DNA of 64,000 bases from Planctomycetota bacterium (GCA_026692885.1 JAPLNJ010000856.1:1-64000), one strand, 5' to 3'; counted from the stretch's first letter, positions 43,530 to 58,197 are shown. Notes: a model not told the origin generated them from the sequence alone. Numbers and translations: made by a program.

Positions 43530-44000
43530 TTACCACGCAAAATGCGCGAAGGCTTTATTGGCTTCCGCCATGCGATGCGTATTCTCGCGCTTCGTCATGG
43601 CCGTGCCTTCCTTCTTAAACGCCGCAAGCAACTCATCGGCCAGCTTCATGCCGGTGGGCCGCCCCTTTTTCTCACGCACGGCGCCCAAGATCCAGCGAAT
43701 GGCCAACGACTGCTGGCGAGTCCGGCTGACCTGCATGGGCACCTGATACGAGGCGCCACCGACACGTTTCGACCGGACCTCCATGTGCGGCTTGACGTTA
43801 TCCAACGCCTCGTGAAATACCTCAATCGGTTCCTTGTCGGGAACCTTCTTTTTCAATTCTTCCAAGGCTCCGTAGAAGATCTGCTGGGCGACGGATTTCT
43901 TGCCCTGCCACATCATGCAATTGATGAACTTACTGGCCAACAAGGAGTTGTACCGAGGATCAGGTTTCAAGCTCGTCCGACTGGCGGTGATTTTTCCCAT
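43530..44000 (-). CDS. rpsG: Ribosomal protein S7
   Basis: The 156-aa protein is full length for the family. [20 protein letters not shown] then [20 protein letters not shown] is the conserved N-terminal region, and [20 protein letters not shown] the 16S-binding beta-arm region. It organises the 30S head. It lies between rpsL and fusA as in the str operon. Confidence 0.96.
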   Translation of the reverse strand: MGKITASRTSLKPDPRYNSLLASKFINCMMWQGKKSVAQQIFYGALEELKKKVPDKEPIEVFHEALDNVKPHMEVRSKRVGGASYQVPMQVSRTRQQSLAIRWILGAVREKKGRPTGMKLADELLAAFKKEGTAMTKRENTHRMAEANKAFAHFAW

Positions 44001-44053
44001 GGCTGACTATCAGGCTCAAGATACGGTGGTGGGTGGCAAAACTACGAAAATGA

Positions 44054-44422
44054 CTAAGACTTCTTCACGCCATAGAGGCTGCGAGACTGCTTTCGGCCGT
44101 TCACGCCCAAGGTGTCTCGCGTGCCTCGAATGATGTGATACCGGACACCTGGCAAATCGTGCACACGCCCACCGCGAATCAACACGATCGAGTGCTCCTG
44201 GAGGTTGTGTCCTTCGCCAGGAATGTACACGGTGACTTCCTTACCGTTGGAGAGTCGCACACGGGCGATCTTTCGCAACGCAGAATTCGGCTTTTTCGGC
44301 GTCATCGTGCGGACCTGCAAACAGACCCCTTGCTTTTGCGGGCACTTTTCTAGCACTGGAGCCTTGGTCGTGCGACGTTGAACGCGGCGTTTCTTGCGAA
44401 TCAGCTGATTAATCGTAGGCAT
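44054..44422 (-). CDS. rpsL: Ribosomal protein S12
   Basis: The 122-aa protein is full length. [17 protein letters not shown] keeps the lysine at position 43 (Lys42 in E. coli mature numbering). The loop [13 protein letters not shown] has His at residue 88 where E. coli has Lys (Lys87), confirmed by the codon [13 protein letters not shown] is conserved. Its distance of 91 nt from the rpoC stop suggests it can be cotranscribed with rpoBC. Confidence 0.96.
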   Translation of the reverse strand: MPTINQLIRKKRRVQRRTTKAPVLEKCPQKQGVCLQVRTMTPKKPNSALRKIARVRLSNGKEVTVYIPGEGHNLQEHSIVLIRGGRVHDLPGVRYHIIRGTRDTLGVNGRKQSRSLYGVKKS

Positions 44423-44513
44423 GTGTTTGTGAACTTCACTAATGATTGGTATTCAGATGGCGAACCGTTGAGGATAAACGTTTAGCGGCCCGTGTCAAGC
44501 CGGGGCGCAACTC

Positions 44514-47500
44514 CTATTGTTCGTCGGCCGTTGGGTCGCCAAACATGCGTTCAAAAGCGCTGGGTTCCCCGGCAACAGCCGAAGTTTCCGGAAGGTCGTG
44601 GTGTGCCGGGGTTCCCGCTTCAGCCGCCTGGGTCCCGGCCGGAGTCCCGGCCTGAAGTAGCGGGAAGCTGGTCTCCAGGACGCGACCTTTTTCGGCGGCC
44701 AGCGCCTGCAACGCTTCGGGCCGATAACGGACCTCGCCATCTTGAAACTGCCTGAATCCGGTCCCAGCTGGGATCAAGTGGCCCAGAATCACATTTTCCT
44801 TGAGGCCCACCAAGTAGTCGACCTTGCCGGCGAGCGCGGCTTCCGTCAAAACCTTAGTGGTCTCTTGGAAGCTGGCCGCCGAGATGAAGCTGGAGCTTTG
44901 TACGGACGCTTTGGTGATCCCCAGCAGTTGCGTGCTGGCGGTCGCCGGCTTGGGCCGCACACCTTTGGCCGGGTCGCCGCCGAGTGCCTCGATTTGCGCG
45001 TTAACCTGTTCCAACGCTTCCTTGGGGACGATCGCGCCTTCCTCGAAGTCGCTGTTACTCTTTTCCGTGATCTTCACACACTTGGCCAGATCCCGGTTGA
45101 CCCGACGAATGTCGAAGCGGTCCACGACCAGACCCGGCAGCAACTTCGTGTCACCGGCGTTTTCTACCTTCACCTTGCGGAGCATGCGGGCGATGATGAC
45201 CTCAATGTGCTTGTCGTTGATCTCCACGCGCTGGCTGCGGTAGACGCTCTGAACTTCGTGCACCAGATACTGCTGTACCGCTTCTTCGCCGGACACTCGA
45301 AGGATGTCGTGGGGCACGAGTGGTCCGTCGACCAGCGCCGAACCCGCCTTGACCACATCCCCCGAGTGCACCAAGAATCGTTTGCCGTGCGGCACCAAAT
45401 GTTCCCGTTCGATGCCCGTTTCGCTACGGACGATGATCATGCGCTTGCCGCGGCGTTTTTCGCCCAGGATTTCCACCGTGCCGTCGATCTCGGCCATTAC
45501 GGCGGGGTCCTTGGGCTTGCGGGCTTCGAAGATTTCCGTAACCCGCGGCAGACCACCTGTGATGTCGGACACGCCCGACACTTCACGCGGCGTCTTGGCG
45601 AGCACGGAGCCGGCGGCCACTTTGGCCCCTTCGATAACTTCAATGTGCGCTTTTTCCGGCAGGTAGTACACATCCAGCGGCTTGCCGTCGGCGTCCTCCA
45701 GCACGATTTGCGGGTGCAGTTCGCCCTTGTGGTCGATAATCAAGCGGCGAATGGTACCACCGGGATCCTTTTCCATACGCACTGTTTCGCCTTCGACCAC
45801 ATCCTCGTAGCGGACCTTACCGGAGACTTCCGCCAGAATCGGAATGCTGTGGGGATCCCATTGGCACACGACTTGACTGACCTTGACCTCCTGATTCTCC
45901 TCGACCATTAACTCGGCACCGGTGGGCACATCGTATTTCTCGAGCTCGCGACCCTTGGGATCGAGGATCGAGATTTCGCCGTTGCGGGTGAGCACAATGT
46001 TCTTACCTTCACTGTTGCGCACGAATCGCATGCGAGTAAACTTTATCTGGCCGCCTCGTTTCGCGCGGGTCTCACTTTCTTCGACGCTGGTGCTGACCGT
46101 ACCACCGATGTGGAACGTGCGCATGGTCAGCTGCGTTCCTGGCTCGCCGATACTCTGAGCGGCGATGATGCCGACCGCCATGCCTTCTTCCACCAGAGTC
46201 CCGGTGGACATATCCATGCCGTAACAGCATTGACAGACACCTAACGAGGCCTCGCAAGTCATCGGACTGCGGACCTGGATTTTTTCCAGGCCGAGTTCCT
46301 CGATCTTGCGGGCGATGTCGTAGGTAATCATTTCGCTCTCGCGAACGATGACCTCGTCGGTGATCGGATCGACGATAGGTTGGCGGCTCACTCGGCCCCT
46401 GATGGCGTCGGCCAGCTTGACTTCCACTTTCTCACCGCGATAGATGACGCCCTTGGTGATCCCCTGGGTCGTGCCGCAGTCGGGAATGGTGACGACCACA
46501 TTCTGCGCTACGTCCGCCAGCTTGCGCGTCAAGTAGCCGGAGTCGGCCGTCTTGAGGGCCGTGTCAGCCAGACCCTTGCGGGCACCGTGCGTGGAACTGA
46601 AATACTCCAGTACGCTCAAGCCCTCTCGGAAGTTGGCCTTGATGGGCGTTTCGATAATTTCGCCCGTCGGTTTGGCCATCAGACCACGCATGCCGGCCAA
46701 CTGCCGAATCTGCTCGATGCCACCACGTGCCCCGGAATGGGCCATCAAGAACACAGGATTGACATAACCGAACCCACCACGATCGTCGGACTTCATGGCC
46801 TCCATCATCTCCGCCGTGATGGCTTCACGGGCGTGGGTCCATGTGTCCAGCACCTGATTGTACCGCTCCTGCTCGGTAATTACCCCGCGGTCGTACAGCT
46901 TCTTGAACTTCAGCACCTTCTTCTCGGCATCCGCGATGTGATTGGCTTTGGTCAACGGCGTGACCAAGTCGTCGGTCGCGAAGGACAGCCCGCTCCGCGT
47001 ACTCTGTTGAAAACCGATCTTCTTCAGGTCATCCAACAAATCAATGGTCGCCTTGCGTCCGAGACGTTGGTAGCAGTCGGAGATCACGGTCGCCAATTCG
47101 CCAGAACGCATCTGAATGTTGTAAAAGTCCAGGCCCTCAGGCAAGATCGAGTTGTACATGATGCGACCATAGGTCGTCTCGATCAGCGCTCCGGGCTTGG
47201 CGGAATCGTCTTCGGTCTTGAGTTTGCGGTGGAGCGGCAAACGCACTTTGATCTTGGCGTGCAGATCAATGACGCCCAGGGAGTAGGCCAAGTCCGCTTC
47301 GGCCATCGTCGAAAACTTCATGCCTTCGCCCGGCCGGTTGGGCAGGTCCAGAGTGGTATAGAAGCAACCCATCACGATGTCTTGCGAGGGACTCATGATC
47401 GGCTTACCGTTGGCCGGGCCGAAGATGTTGTTGGTGGACATCATCAGCGTGTGAGCTTCCACCTGCGCTTCGATCGAGAGTGGCAAATGCACCGCCATCT

Positions 47501-48887
47501 GGTCGCCATCGAAGTCGGCGTTGAAGCCCCGGCACACCAGCGGATGCAAGTGAATGGCATTGCCTTCGACGAGGATCGGTTCGAAGGCCTGGATCCCCAT
47601 GCGGTGCAGGGTCGGGGCCCGATTGAGCAGCACCGGATGATTTTGGATCACGGACTCCAGGATATCCCAGACCTCCTCATCCTTGCGCTCCAGCATCTTC
47701 TTAGCACTCTTGATGGTGTCGGCGTGCCCCAACTCCTTGAGCTTGCGAATGATGAACGGTTGGTAGAGTTCCAGGGCGATTTTCTTCGGCAGGCCGCACT
47801 GGTGCAGTTTCAGCGTCGGACCGACGACGATCACACTGCGAGCGGAATAGTCCACGCGTTTGCCAAGCAGATTCTCACGGAACCGGCCTTGCTTGCCCTT
47901 GATCATATCGGTCAGCGATTTCAGCGGCCGATTGCTGCTGCCCAGCACGGGACGTTTGCAGCGGTTGTTGTCGAACAGCGCATCGACCGACTGCTGCAAC
48001 ATCCGTTTCTCGTTGCGGATGATGACTTCCGGCGCATTCAAGTCGACCAGTTTCCGCAGACGATTGTTCCGATTGATGATGCGGCGGTAGAGATCGTTCA
48101 GATCGCTAGTGGCAAAGTTGCCGGAATCCAACAGCACCAGCGGCCGCAAGTCGGGCGGAATCACGGGGATGACGTCCAGGACCATCCACTCGGGTTTGTT
48201 GTCGCTGTCGCGGATCGATTCCACGATCTTCAGCCGATTGGTCAGATCCTTCTTCTTCTGCTTGGAGTTGGTTTCCACGAGGTTTTGCCGGAGATCGACG
48301 GACAGCTTCACCAAGTCCAGATTGATCAGCAGCTTGCGGACCGCCTCGGCCCCCATATCGGCCTCAAAAGCGTCTTCGCCCCACTGTTCGCGGGCCGAGC
48401 GGAATTCTTCTTCCGTCAGCAACTGCTCCCGTTCCAAGTCCGTGTTGCCGGGATTGATGACTACGTAATCCTGGAAGTAAATCACTTTCTCCAGGCTCGA
48501 AGTTTTCATATTGAGCAGATTGCCGAGCCGGCTGGGCATCGCCTTGAAGAACCAGATGTGGACCACCGGCGCGGCCAGCTCGATGTGCCCCATCCGCTTG
48601 CGGCGGACGCGGGAATGCGTCACCTTCACACCGCACCGATCACAGATCATGCCCTTGTACTTCATGCCGCGATACTTGCCGCAAGCGCACTCCCAGTCCT
48701 TTTCCGGACCGAAAATGCGCTCGCAGAACAGACCGTCCTTTTCGGGACGGTAAGTGCGGTAGTTGATCGTCTCAGGCTTCTTCACCTCGCCGAACGACCA
48801 GCTGCGGATATCGTGTGGCCGCGCCAGGCTAATTTTGACCGATGCGTAGTCGTTGATCCGGTCATAAGAGCTTTCGCCAGTGGTCAT
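44514..48887 (-). CDS. rpoC: RNA polymerase beta' subunit
   Basis: The 1457-aa protein has an N-terminal zinc ribbon ([20 protein letters not shown]). [18 protein letters not shown] and [17 protein letters not shown] follow, the second being the catalytic Mg-binding NADFDGD motif. The trigger loop region and the second zinc site [15 protein letters not shown] are present. The C-terminal tail of about 60 residues is Ala/Glu/Pro-rich. It is complete and in the same operon as rpoB, 168 nt downstream. Confidence 0.97.
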   Translation of the reverse strand: MTTGESSYDRINDYASVKISLARPHDIRSWSFGEVKKPETINYRTYRPEKDGLFCERIFGPEKDWECACGKYRGMKYKGMICDRCGVKVTHSRVRRKRMGHIELAAPVVHIWFFKAMPSRLGNLLNMKTSSLEKVIYFQDYVVINPGNTDLEREQLLTEEEFRSAREQWGEDAFEADMGAEAVRKLLINLDLVKLSVDLRQNLVETNSKQKKKDLTNRLKIVESIRDSDNKPEWMVLDVIPVIPPDLRPLVLLDSGNFATSDLNDLYRRIINRNNRLRKLVDLNAPEVIIRNEKRMLQQSVDALFDNNRCKRPVLGSSNRPLKSLTDMIKGKQGRFRENLLGKRVDYSARSVIVVGPTLKLHQCGLPKKIALELYQPFIIRKLKELGHADTIKSAKKMLERKDEEVWDILESVIQNHPVLLNRAPTLHRMGIQAFEPILVEGNAIHLHPLVCRGFNADFDGDQMAVHLPLSIEAQVEAHTLMMSTNNIFGPANGKPIMSPSQDIVMGCFYTTLDLPNRPGEGMKFSTMAEADLAYSLGVIDLHAKIKVRLPLHRKLKTEDDSAKPGALIETTYGRIMYNSILPEGLDFYNIQMRSGELATVISDCYQRLGRKATIDLLDDLKKIGFQQSTRSGLSFATDDLVTPLTKANHIADAEKKVLKFKKLYDRGVITEQERYNQVLDTWTHAREAITAEMMEAMKSDDRGGFGYVNPVFLMAHSGARGGIEQIRQLAGMRGLMAKPTGEIIETPIKANFREGLSVLEYFSSTHGARKGLADTALKTADSGYLTRKLADVAQNVVVTIPDCGTTQGITKGVIYRGEKVEVKLADAIRGRVSRQPIVDPITDEVIVRESEMITYDIARKIEELGLEKIQVRSPMTCEASLGVCQCCYGMDMSTGTLVEEGMAVGIIAAQSIGEPGTQLTMRTFHIGGTVSTSVEESETRAKRGGQIKFTRMRFVRNSEGKNIVLTRNGEISILDPKGRELEKYDVPTGAELMVEENQEVKVSQVVCQWDPHSIPILAEVSGKVRYEDVVEGETVRMEKDPGGTIRRLIIDHKGELHPQIVLEDADGKPLDVYYLPEKAHIEVIEGAKVAAGSVLAKTPREVSGVSDITGGLPRVTEIFEARKPKDPAVMAEIDGTVEILGEKRRGKRMIIVRSETGIEREHLVPHGKRFLVHSGDVVKAGSALVDGPLVPHDILRVSGEEAVQQYLVHEVQSVYRSQRVEINDKHIEVIIARMLRKVKVENAGDTKLLPGLVVDRFDIRRVNRDLAKCVKITEKSNSDFEEGAIVPKEALEQVNAQIEALGGDPAKGVRPKPATASTQLLGITKASVQSSSFISAASFQETTKVLTEAALAGKVDYLVGLKENVILGHLIPAGTGFRQFQDGEVRYRPEALQALAAEKGRVLETSFPLLQAGTPAGTQAAEAGTPAHHDLPETSAVAGEPSAFERMFGDPTADEQ

Positions 48888-49055
48888 GCCCCTGCTCCTG
48901 TCAATGGATCACGAAGGTAACTGTTCCGCGCTCCCGAGGGTGCGCGTTCCCGAGGGTGACTGTGTCGCAAAATCTAGGCTCTGGGTCAGGCTCAGCAGCC
49001 CCAGGCCTGTCGGCCCGACGTCAGGCTGGAAGACTTAATCATTCTATCGCCTCGC

Positions 49056-52582
<3,527 letters not shown>

Positions 52583-52897
52583 AGGGCGATCGCTCCCGGG
52601 AAAGAAATGCCGACACTCAAGCAGAGAATGCCGACGAAAGAACAGGCCACACAAGGGACGGACGTTGCGGGCGCGCACCCTCCCCTGGGACTGACGAAAT
52701 AACCAAACGCGCGTGAACTCAGAGTGTTCAGAATCAAGCGCTCACTGCCAACACCCGCCAACACTTCCGCCAGCGGGAGGTGGCGAATCATGTGACGGGC
52801 CGGTTCTTAACGAATTCGTGCACCTTGGATGGAACAGAACTTGCAAAACCCGATTTCCGACGAATCCGGGTTTCTTGCGTGTGTTCAAGAGAGGCGC
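52583..52897. other. Leader between rplL and rpoB
   Basis: This 315-nt gap on the minus strand lies between the rplL stop and the rpoB start. The equivalent region in E. coli contains an attenuator. I see short palindromic stretches (for example CGCCAGCGGGAGGTGGCG near 52768) but no clear terminator with a T-run. No gene. Confidence 0.35.
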
Positions 52898-53323
52898 CTA
52901 CTTCAGCTCCACAGCACCCCCAGCCTCTTCTAACTCCTTCTTCACCTTTTCGGCCTCCTCCTTGGAGACGGCCTGCTTGATTGTAGCGGGTACCGCTTCA
53001 ACCAGCTTCTTGGCATCCATCAGCGAAGCGCCGGTCAACGTCTTCACAACCTTGACGACGTTGAGCTTCTTGTCGCCGAAGCCGGTCAGAACCACATCGA
53101 ACTCGGTCTTGGCAGGCGGAGCGGCAGCAGCTTCGCCACCACCGGCAGGAGCCATGACCACGGCGCCACCCGCCGCGGGCTTGATCCCGTACTTCGCTTC
53201 CAAGTAGTCACTCAACTCCTTGGCCTGCTTCAGGGTCAACTCGGCGATCCTGTCGCCAAGTTCCGTCGTTAGCGTAGAAAAATTGACAGTTACGGCAGCT
53301 TCAGACACGGCAACTTCAGACAT
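52898..53323 (-). CDS. rplL: Ribosomal protein L7/L12
   Basis: The 141-aa protein has the normal N-terminal dimer helix region (LGDRIAELTLKQAKELSDYL), an Ala/Gly hinge (GGGEAAAAPPAK) and the C-terminal factor-binding domain FDVVLTGFGDKKLNVVKVVK. It is slightly longer than the E. coli protein because of about 15 extra N-terminal residues. It binds L10 and recruits translation GTPases. Confidence 0.95.
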   Translation of the reverse strand: MSEVAVSEAAVTVNFSTLTTELGDRIAELTLKQAKELSDYLEAKYGIKPAAGGAVVMAPAGGGEAAAAPPAKTEFDVVLTGFGDKKLNVVKVVKTLTGASLMDAKKLVEAVPATIKQAVSKEEAEKVKKELEEAGGAVELK

Positions 53324-53488
53324 GGCGATTCTAGCCCTTTCTCACTTGGCATTGAGCCGTTCGATACAAAACCCCTGGTAAAATAAACTCTTGTGTTCGT
53401 AGGACAGGGCTCGACCTGCCAGCACCTCGGTCTCCCTCAGGCCAGGCCCTGACCTACGCCCGAAACGCGGCGCAACACTCGCGCCGCA

Positions 53489-54181
53489 TCAGAACTCCGA
53501 TGTGTTCGATGGTGCTGGCGTGGACTCCCCGCTAACCTCCGGTGTGCTGGCGTCTGCAGGCGTGGACTCAACGCCAACCTCCGGTGTGCTGGATTCTGCA
53601 GGCGTGGACTCAACGCCAACCTCTAGCGCGCTGGATTCTGTAGGCGTGGACTCGTCCTCGGCATCCGACCCAGTAGCTTTCTCTTTGATCTGGCTGGCCA
53701 ACGCTCCTCCCGGTCCGATCAACTGTGCCGCCAGGCGGGCCCCCGGTCCTAGGATCTGACCGACCAAGAGGCTCAGTTGCTCCGGGCGATTTGGCCACCG
53801 GCTGATTTCCTTGACGCGTTCCGCCGTGAGGCATTCACCGTCCAACACGCCACCGCGTGTCTGGAACGCCTTGTAAACTTGGCTCTTGTCGAGAGCCACG
53901 ACCTCTTTGGCCAAGGACACAAAATCCTGTGCCCCCCAGATCATCGCCAGCGTCCCACCGGCTCCCTCAAATGCTGCGGCCAGAGGGGTTCCCTCCGCAG
54001 CCCGTTTTGCCAAACCGTTCTTGACGACCAGCAAATGGATGTCCTTCTGACGCAACTGCCTACGTAACGCCATGGTGCTATTGGCGTCCAGGCCCACAAC
54101 ATTCACCAACAACGCATCCTGGACCCCATCCAGACGAATTGCGATGTCCTTGACCACGAGATTCTTGACGTACTTGCTCAT
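53489..54181 (-). CDS. rplJ: Ribosomal protein L10 with repeated C-terminal tail
   Basis: The 230-aa protein is longer than the usual 165-175. The core (YVKNLVVKDIAIRLDGVQDA, LLVVKNGLAKRAAEGT, ILGPGARLAAQLIGPGGALA) is normal. The tail from about residue 175 holds four 14-residue units: ESTPTESSALEVGV, ESTPAESSTPEVGV, ESTPADASTPEVSG, ESTPAPSNTSEF. The DNA repeat unit is 42 bp. The tail is acidic, Ser/Thr/Pro-rich and probably disordered, lying where L7/L12 dimers bind. Confidence 0.93.
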   Translation of the reverse strand: MSKYVKNLVVKDIAIRLDGVQDALLVNVVGLDANSTMALRRQLRQKDIHLLVVKNGLAKRAAEGTPLAAAFEGAGGTLAMIWGAQDFVSLAKEVVALDKSQVYKAFQTRGGVLDGECLTAERVKEISRWPNRPEQLSLLVGQILGPGARLAAQLIGPGGALASQIKEKATGSDAEDESTPTESSALEVGVESTPAESSTPEVGVESTPADASTPEVSGESTPAPSNTSEF

Positions 54182-54280
54182 TATTCCAGCGCTTTGTACT
54201 AGTTCTCAGGAACGGAAGCCGGCAGCGGGGAGAACCCAAAACGCCGCCAGTCTGCGACCTTCGATGCCCCCTGCGAGCCA

Positions 54281-54961
54281 TTAAGCCGCGATACGGATCC
54301 CCGGACTCATCGTGGCCGCGATGGAAATTCCGCGAAGGTAATTGCCCTTCAGCGAGGCCGGCTTCAAGGACAATACGAAGTCGATGAACGTGCGAATGTT
54401 TTCCAACAGCTGCTGGTTGTCGAAGCTCAATTTGCCAACCACCGCGTGAACATTCCCACCGCTGTCATTGCGGAATTCCACCTTACCCGCCTTGTACTCC
54501 TTGACCACGCGGCCCACATCGGGGCTCACCGTTCCAGCACGGGGTGACGGCATCAAACCACGCGGCCCCAGAATACGTCCCAGGGGGCCGACCAAACCCA
54601 TCATGTCCGGCGCGGCGATGCACACGTCGAAGTCAGTCCAGCCATCCTTGATCTTTTTGGCGAGATCCTCCTGGCCCACCTCGTCGGCACCCGCCTGCTT
54701 GGCGACCTCCGCAAGCTCGCCTTTCGCAAAAACGACTACCCGCTGCGACTTGCCAATCCCGTTAGGCAGCACGATGGAGCCGCGGACCAGCTGTTCAGCC
54801 TGCTTGGCATCAATGCCCAGTCGCACGTGAATCTCGACCGTCTGATCGAACTTCGTGGTGGCACACTGTTTCAACTGAGCGATCGCAGTCTCCAGCGAAA
54901 CCGGTTCACCTTGAGTGATCTTCTGCGCCATCGCCTCATATCGTTTCGAATGCTTAGCCAT
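54281..54961 (-). CDS. rplA: Ribosomal protein L1
   Basis: The product is 226 aa from ATG 54961 ([15 protein letters not shown]). [24 protein letters not shown] and [20 protein letters not shown], followed by [10 protein letters not shown], are the L1 signatures. It forms the mobile stalk at the E-site and usually autoregulates rplK-rplA. The open frame extends upstream to 55093 over the end of rplK, but that part is not L1-like. Confidence 0.95.
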   Translation of the reverse strand: MAKHSKRYEAMAQKITQGEPVSLETAIAQLKQCATTKFDQTVEIHVRLGIDAKQAEQLVRGSIVLPNGIGKSQRVVVFAKGELAEVAKQAGADEVGQEDLAKKIKDGWTDFDVCIAAPDMMGLVGPLGRILGPRGLMPSPRAGTVSPDVGRVVKEYKAGKVEFRNDSGGNVHAVVGKLSFDNQQLLENIRTFIDFVLSLKPASLKGNYLRGISIAATMSPGIRIAA

Positions 54962-55038
54962 CTGTCCGCACACCGCTTCCACGGAAACAAAACAGGAATG
55001 AATCTCTACCGGAAACCGAACCCGGCCCCCACGTTCGT

Positions 55039-55464
55039 TCAGCCGTCGACCACCAACCCCATACTCCGCGCCGTGCCCTCGACCATCCGGCAAGCCGCGT
55101 CCAGGGTGGACGAATTCAAGTCCGCCATTTTCTTCTGAGCGATGGACTCGATCTGCTGACGGGTTACTTTACCGACCTTTTCCTTGTTCGGGACACCAGA
55201 ACCCTTCGCGATTCCAGCGGCCTGCTTCAGCAACGAAGCCGCCGGCGGGCTCTTGGTGATGAACTCGAACGTGCGATCGCTGTAAACAGTTACGATCACA
55301 GGAATGGGCGTCCCATTGTACTCGCGAGTCCGGTCGTTGAACTGTTGCACGAACTGTCCGAGATTGACCCCGAACTTGCCCAACGACGTGCCCACGGGGG
55401 GGGCCGGCGTAGCCTGCCCGCCAGGCACCTGAAATTTCGCTTGTCCCACCAAATGTTTAGCCAT
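55039..55464 (-). CDS. rplK: Ribosomal protein L11
   Basis: The 141-aa protein is full length. [20 protein letters not shown] is the N-terminal thiostrepton-binding domain, and [20 protein letters not shown] then [20 protein letters not shown] the rRNA-binding domain. It lies between nusG and rplA in the standard order. Confidence 0.95.
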   Translation of the reverse strand: MAKHLVGQAKFQVPGGQATPAPPVGTSLGKFGVNLGQFVQQFNDRTREYNGTPIPVIVTVYSDRTFEFITKSPPAASLLKQAAGIAKGSGVPNKEKVGKVTRQQIESIAQKKMADLNSSTLDAACRMVEGTARSMGLVVDG

Positions 55465-55510
55465 TTAATTTACCTTAGCTCCCCGCACTTAGTTCTCACC
55501 TGCCGGGTAT

Positions 55511-56275
55511 TCAGACCGACTCCACTTGCCAATGCTCCAATTCAACGGGTGTCGAACGACCAAAGATGTTAATCATGACCGTGACTCGACCGCTTGCGTG
55601 ATCAATGGATGCGACTTCCCCTTCGAAGTTCTGGAAGTAACCGTCCTTGACCCGCACCCGATCGCCGCTCGAGAACGGGATCGCCGTTTTGATCTGACTG
55701 CCGTCCTCGTCCTCCGTCGCACCGAGCCGCAGAATCCGTTCCACATCCCGGGCCTCCATCGGAGTCGGTCGCCCAGCCGACCCGGTAAAATCTCCTACCC
55801 CCGGTGTCTCGCGAATCAAGAACCACGTCTCGTCGTTAATGAGCATGTTCACAAGCATGTAGCCCGGATACAACTTGCGTTTGACGATTTTCCGCTTACC
55901 ACTCTTGTTGAACTCAGCGACATCTTCCGTCGGAACCACGATCTCGCCGAAATAATGTTCCAAGCCCAAAATCTTCATGCGCCGAATCAGTGCGTCGCGG
56001 ATCGAGTCTTCGCGGTTCACTTGCACCTTCAGGATGTACCAATTCTTGGCGTCTTCCTCAGGCACGGCTTCCTCGGACACGGCGTCTTCCGCGGACACAT
56101 CGGCGTCACCAGTCGCCGGAGGCTCGCCCTCCGCACTGGTCGGCTCAGACTCCACCGCGGGCGCGCTCGTGGCAGCCTGATCCACCACCTGCATATCGGC
56201 AGGCGGCGCACCAAGAGCGGAGGCAGTTATGGCCTCGCCCCCTGTCGCTGGATCATGCAAACCCTGGTCACTCAC
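55511..56275 (-). CDS. nusG: Transcription termination/antitermination factor NusG, N-terminally extended
   Basis: The 254-aa protein has the NGN domain (NWYILKVQVNREDSIRDALI, LYPGYMLVNMLINDETWFLI) and the KOW domain (GDRVRVKDGYFQNFEGEVAS). Before it lies an acidic, Ala/Glu-rich extension of about 75 residues (TSAPAVESEPTSAEGEPPAT and similar), absent from E. coli NusG. It binds RNA polymerase and couples it to Rho or the ribosome. It is followed by rplK and preceded by secE. Confidence 0.93.
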   Translation of the reverse strand: MSDQGLHDPATGGEAITASALGAPPADMQVVDQAATSAPAVESEPTSAEGEPPATGDADVSAEDAVSEEAVPEEDAKNWYILKVQVNREDSIRDALIRRMKILGLEHYFGEIVVPTEDVAEFNKSGKRKIVKRKLYPGYMLVNMLINDETWFLIRETPGVGDFTGSAGRPTPMEARDVERILRLGATEDEDGSQIKTAIPFSSGDRVRVKDGYFQNFEGEVASIDHASGRVTVMINIFGRSTPVELEHWQVESV

Positions 56276-56293
56276 GGCCTACCCCCTGGATAC

Positions 56294-56740
56294 TTACGCA
56301 GCGGCTTTGTGGAGAACACCTAGCCGCTCAAACAAGAATCCCCACACTAAGTCAAAGCCAAACAACACGAATGCCATCGCGAAGATGACGAAAATCACCA
56401 CCATCGAACTGCGGACCAACTCGACCCGCGAAGGCCACGAGACCTTGTTCATCTCGGCTTCCACAGCGATCAGGAAGTCTGCGAATCGCGGGACATTCAC
56501 CAACCGGTAACTGATCCATAGTCCACCGACCAAGAGCACACTGGACAAACTGTAGATCAACGGCAAGCCGAGCTTGGCCGCGAAGGTGACATGGGTGCGC
56601 CACGCCATCAGCGCAACCGTAACAGCCACTGCGGCAAAGGTCACCTGCCTGGTAATTCTGCCTTGGCTGCGTTTGTACACGCCGCTCTGAAAAAGCTCAC
56701 CGAACCACATACGCGACGAGGTAACTTTATCTTGAGGCAT
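56294..56740 (-). CDS. secE: Preprotein translocase subunit SecE, extended form
   Basis: The product is 148 aa from ATG 56740. The conserved core is AEMNKVSWPSRVELVRSSMV followed by the final membrane helix VIFVIFAMAFVLFGFD. Two further hydrophobic segments (FAAVAVTVALMAW, IYSLSSVLLVGGLWI) precede it, so this is a three-helix SecE like that of E. coli, not the short form. It stabilises SecY. The open frame extends upstream through the tRNA-Trp region, which is not coding. Confidence 0.92.
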   Translation of the reverse strand: MPQDKVTSSRMWFGELFQSGVYKRSQGRITRQVTFAAVAVTVALMAWRTHVTFAAKLGLPLIYSLSSVLLVGGLWISYRLVNVPRFADFLIAVEAEMNKVSWPSRVELVRSSMVVIFVIFAMAFVLFGFDLVWGFLFERLGVLHKAAA

Positions 56741-56824
56741 TGGATTTCGCTTCCCTGCAGCGACATATCGCCGCGTGGAACGGCGAGTGGTACGAACCAC
56801 TCGCCGTCCACGCAAACCGTATGG

Positions 56825-56897
56825 CAGGGGCGGCGGGAATTGAACTCGCAACCCCCGGTTTTGGAGACCGGTGCTCTGCCAATTGAGCTACACCCCT
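56825..56897 (-). tRNA. tRNA-Trp (CCA)
   Basis: 73 nt. Acceptor AGGGGTG pairs with CGCCCCT, the D-arm contains TAGCTCAATTGGCAGAG, the anticodon loop is CTCCAAA, and the T-arm carries GTTCAATTC. It lies between tuf and secE. Confidence 0.96.
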
Positions 56898-56904
56898 GTG
56901 ATCC

Positions 56905-58098
56905 CTACTCGATACCCGTGGTTACCACTCCCGACCCGACCGTACGGCCGCCGTCCCGAATAGCGAAACGCACGCCGTCATCCATCGCGATGGGCTTGTG
57001 CAGTTCCACCGAGATCCGCACATTGTCGCCCGGCATGCACATTTCTGCGCCAACCAGATTCGCGGTCCCGGTCACGTCCGTAGTACGGAAATAAAACTGC
57101 GGACGATAGCCACTGAAGAACGGCGTGTGACGTCCACCTTCGTCCTTGGACAAGCAGTAAATCTCGCCCTCGAACTTCGTATGCGGCGTAATCGACTTGG
57201 GCTTCGCCAGCACTTGACCGCGTTCGATGTCCTCGCGTTTCATGCCACGCAGTAGCAAGCCGACGTTATCGCCGGCGCGGCCTTCACTGAGCAACTTCCG
57301 GAACATCTCGACGCCCGTGCAGATGGTTTTCTGGTTAGGTCGGAGGCCGACTATTTCGACTTCGTCACCCACATGCACCACACCTCGCTCGATACGCCCG
57401 GTCGCCACCGTACCACGACCTTCGATGGAGAAGACGTCTTCGACCGACATCAGAAAAGGCTTGTCCTCCTCGCGGGGAGGTAACGGAATACTGCTGTCAA
57501 TCGCATCCATCAGCGCCTGAATGCACTTGGTCGCATCCGGATCCGACGGATTCTGGTAGGCCGCCGCGGAGTTGCCGTGAATCACGGGAATTGTATCGCC
57601 GGGGAAATCGTATTTGCTCAACAGCTCCCGGATCTCAAGCTCGACCAACTCCAGCAACTCGGGGTCGTCCACCAAGTCAATCTTATTGAGGAACACCACG
57701 AGTGCAGGCACATTCACCTGGCGCGCCAGAAGGACGTGCTCCTTCGTCTGCGGCATGGGACCGTCCGCAGCGGAGACGACCAAGATGGCCCCGTCCATTT
57801 GAGCGGCACCGGTGATCATGTTCTTGATGAAGTCCGCATGACCGGGACAGTCAATGTGGGCATAGTGGCGATTTTCGGTCTCATACTCGACGTGGGCCAC
57901 CGCAATGGTGACCGTCTTGGTCTCGTCGCGGACCGTACCTCCCTTGGCGATATCGGCATACGACTTGAACTTCGCCAACCCTTTTTTCGCCTGGGTCGCA
58001 AGGATGGCGCCCGTCAAGGTCGTCTTGCCATGATCGATGTGTCCGATCGTACCCACGTTCACGTGCGGCTTGGTCCGTTTAAATTCCTCTTTAGCCAT
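56905..58098 (-). CDS. tuf: Elongation factor Tu
   Basis: The 397-aa protein is full length. [18 protein letters not shown] is the P-loop, [20 protein letters not shown] is G3, and [10 protein letters not shown] is NKxD. The switch I segment reads [19 protein letters not shown] instead of the common ERERGITI, keeping the Thr that binds Mg (residue 64). Domains II and III are normal ([34 protein letters not shown]). It carries aminoacyl-tRNA to the ribosome. It lies directly downstream of four tRNA genes, as in the E. coli tufB operon. Confidence 0.96.
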   Translation of the reverse strand: MAKEEFKRTKPHVNVGTIGHIDHGKTTLTGAILATQAKKGLAKFKSYADIAKGGTVRDETKTVTIAVAHVEYETENRHYAHIDCPGHADFIKNMITGAAQMDGAILVVSAADGPMPQTKEHVLLARQVNVPALVVFLNKIDLVDDPELLELVELEIRELLSKYDFPGDTIPVIHGNSAAAYQNPSDPDATKCIQALMDAIDSSIPLPPREEDKPFLMSVEDVFSIEGRGTVATGRIERGVVHVGDEVEIVGLRPNQKTICTGVEMFRKLLSEGRAGDNVGLLLRGMKREDIERGQVLAKPKSITPHTKFEGEIYCLSKDEGGRHTPFFSGYRPQFYFRTTDVTGTANLVGAEMCMPGDNVRISVELHKPIAMDDGVRFAIRDGGRTVGSGVVTTGIE

Positions 58099-58197
58099 TG
58101 CTTCTTACCTGCTTCTAAGTGCGTCACTACTTGGAAAGAACCGAACACAACCGGTTTACAACGAATCCTAATTACCGCCGAGGCGGCCCCAATCGAG

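Noticed and set aside
46380..48920. 846-codon plus-strand ORF opposite rpoC
   Set aside because: Antisense of a fully conserved rpoC. No domain or start signal.
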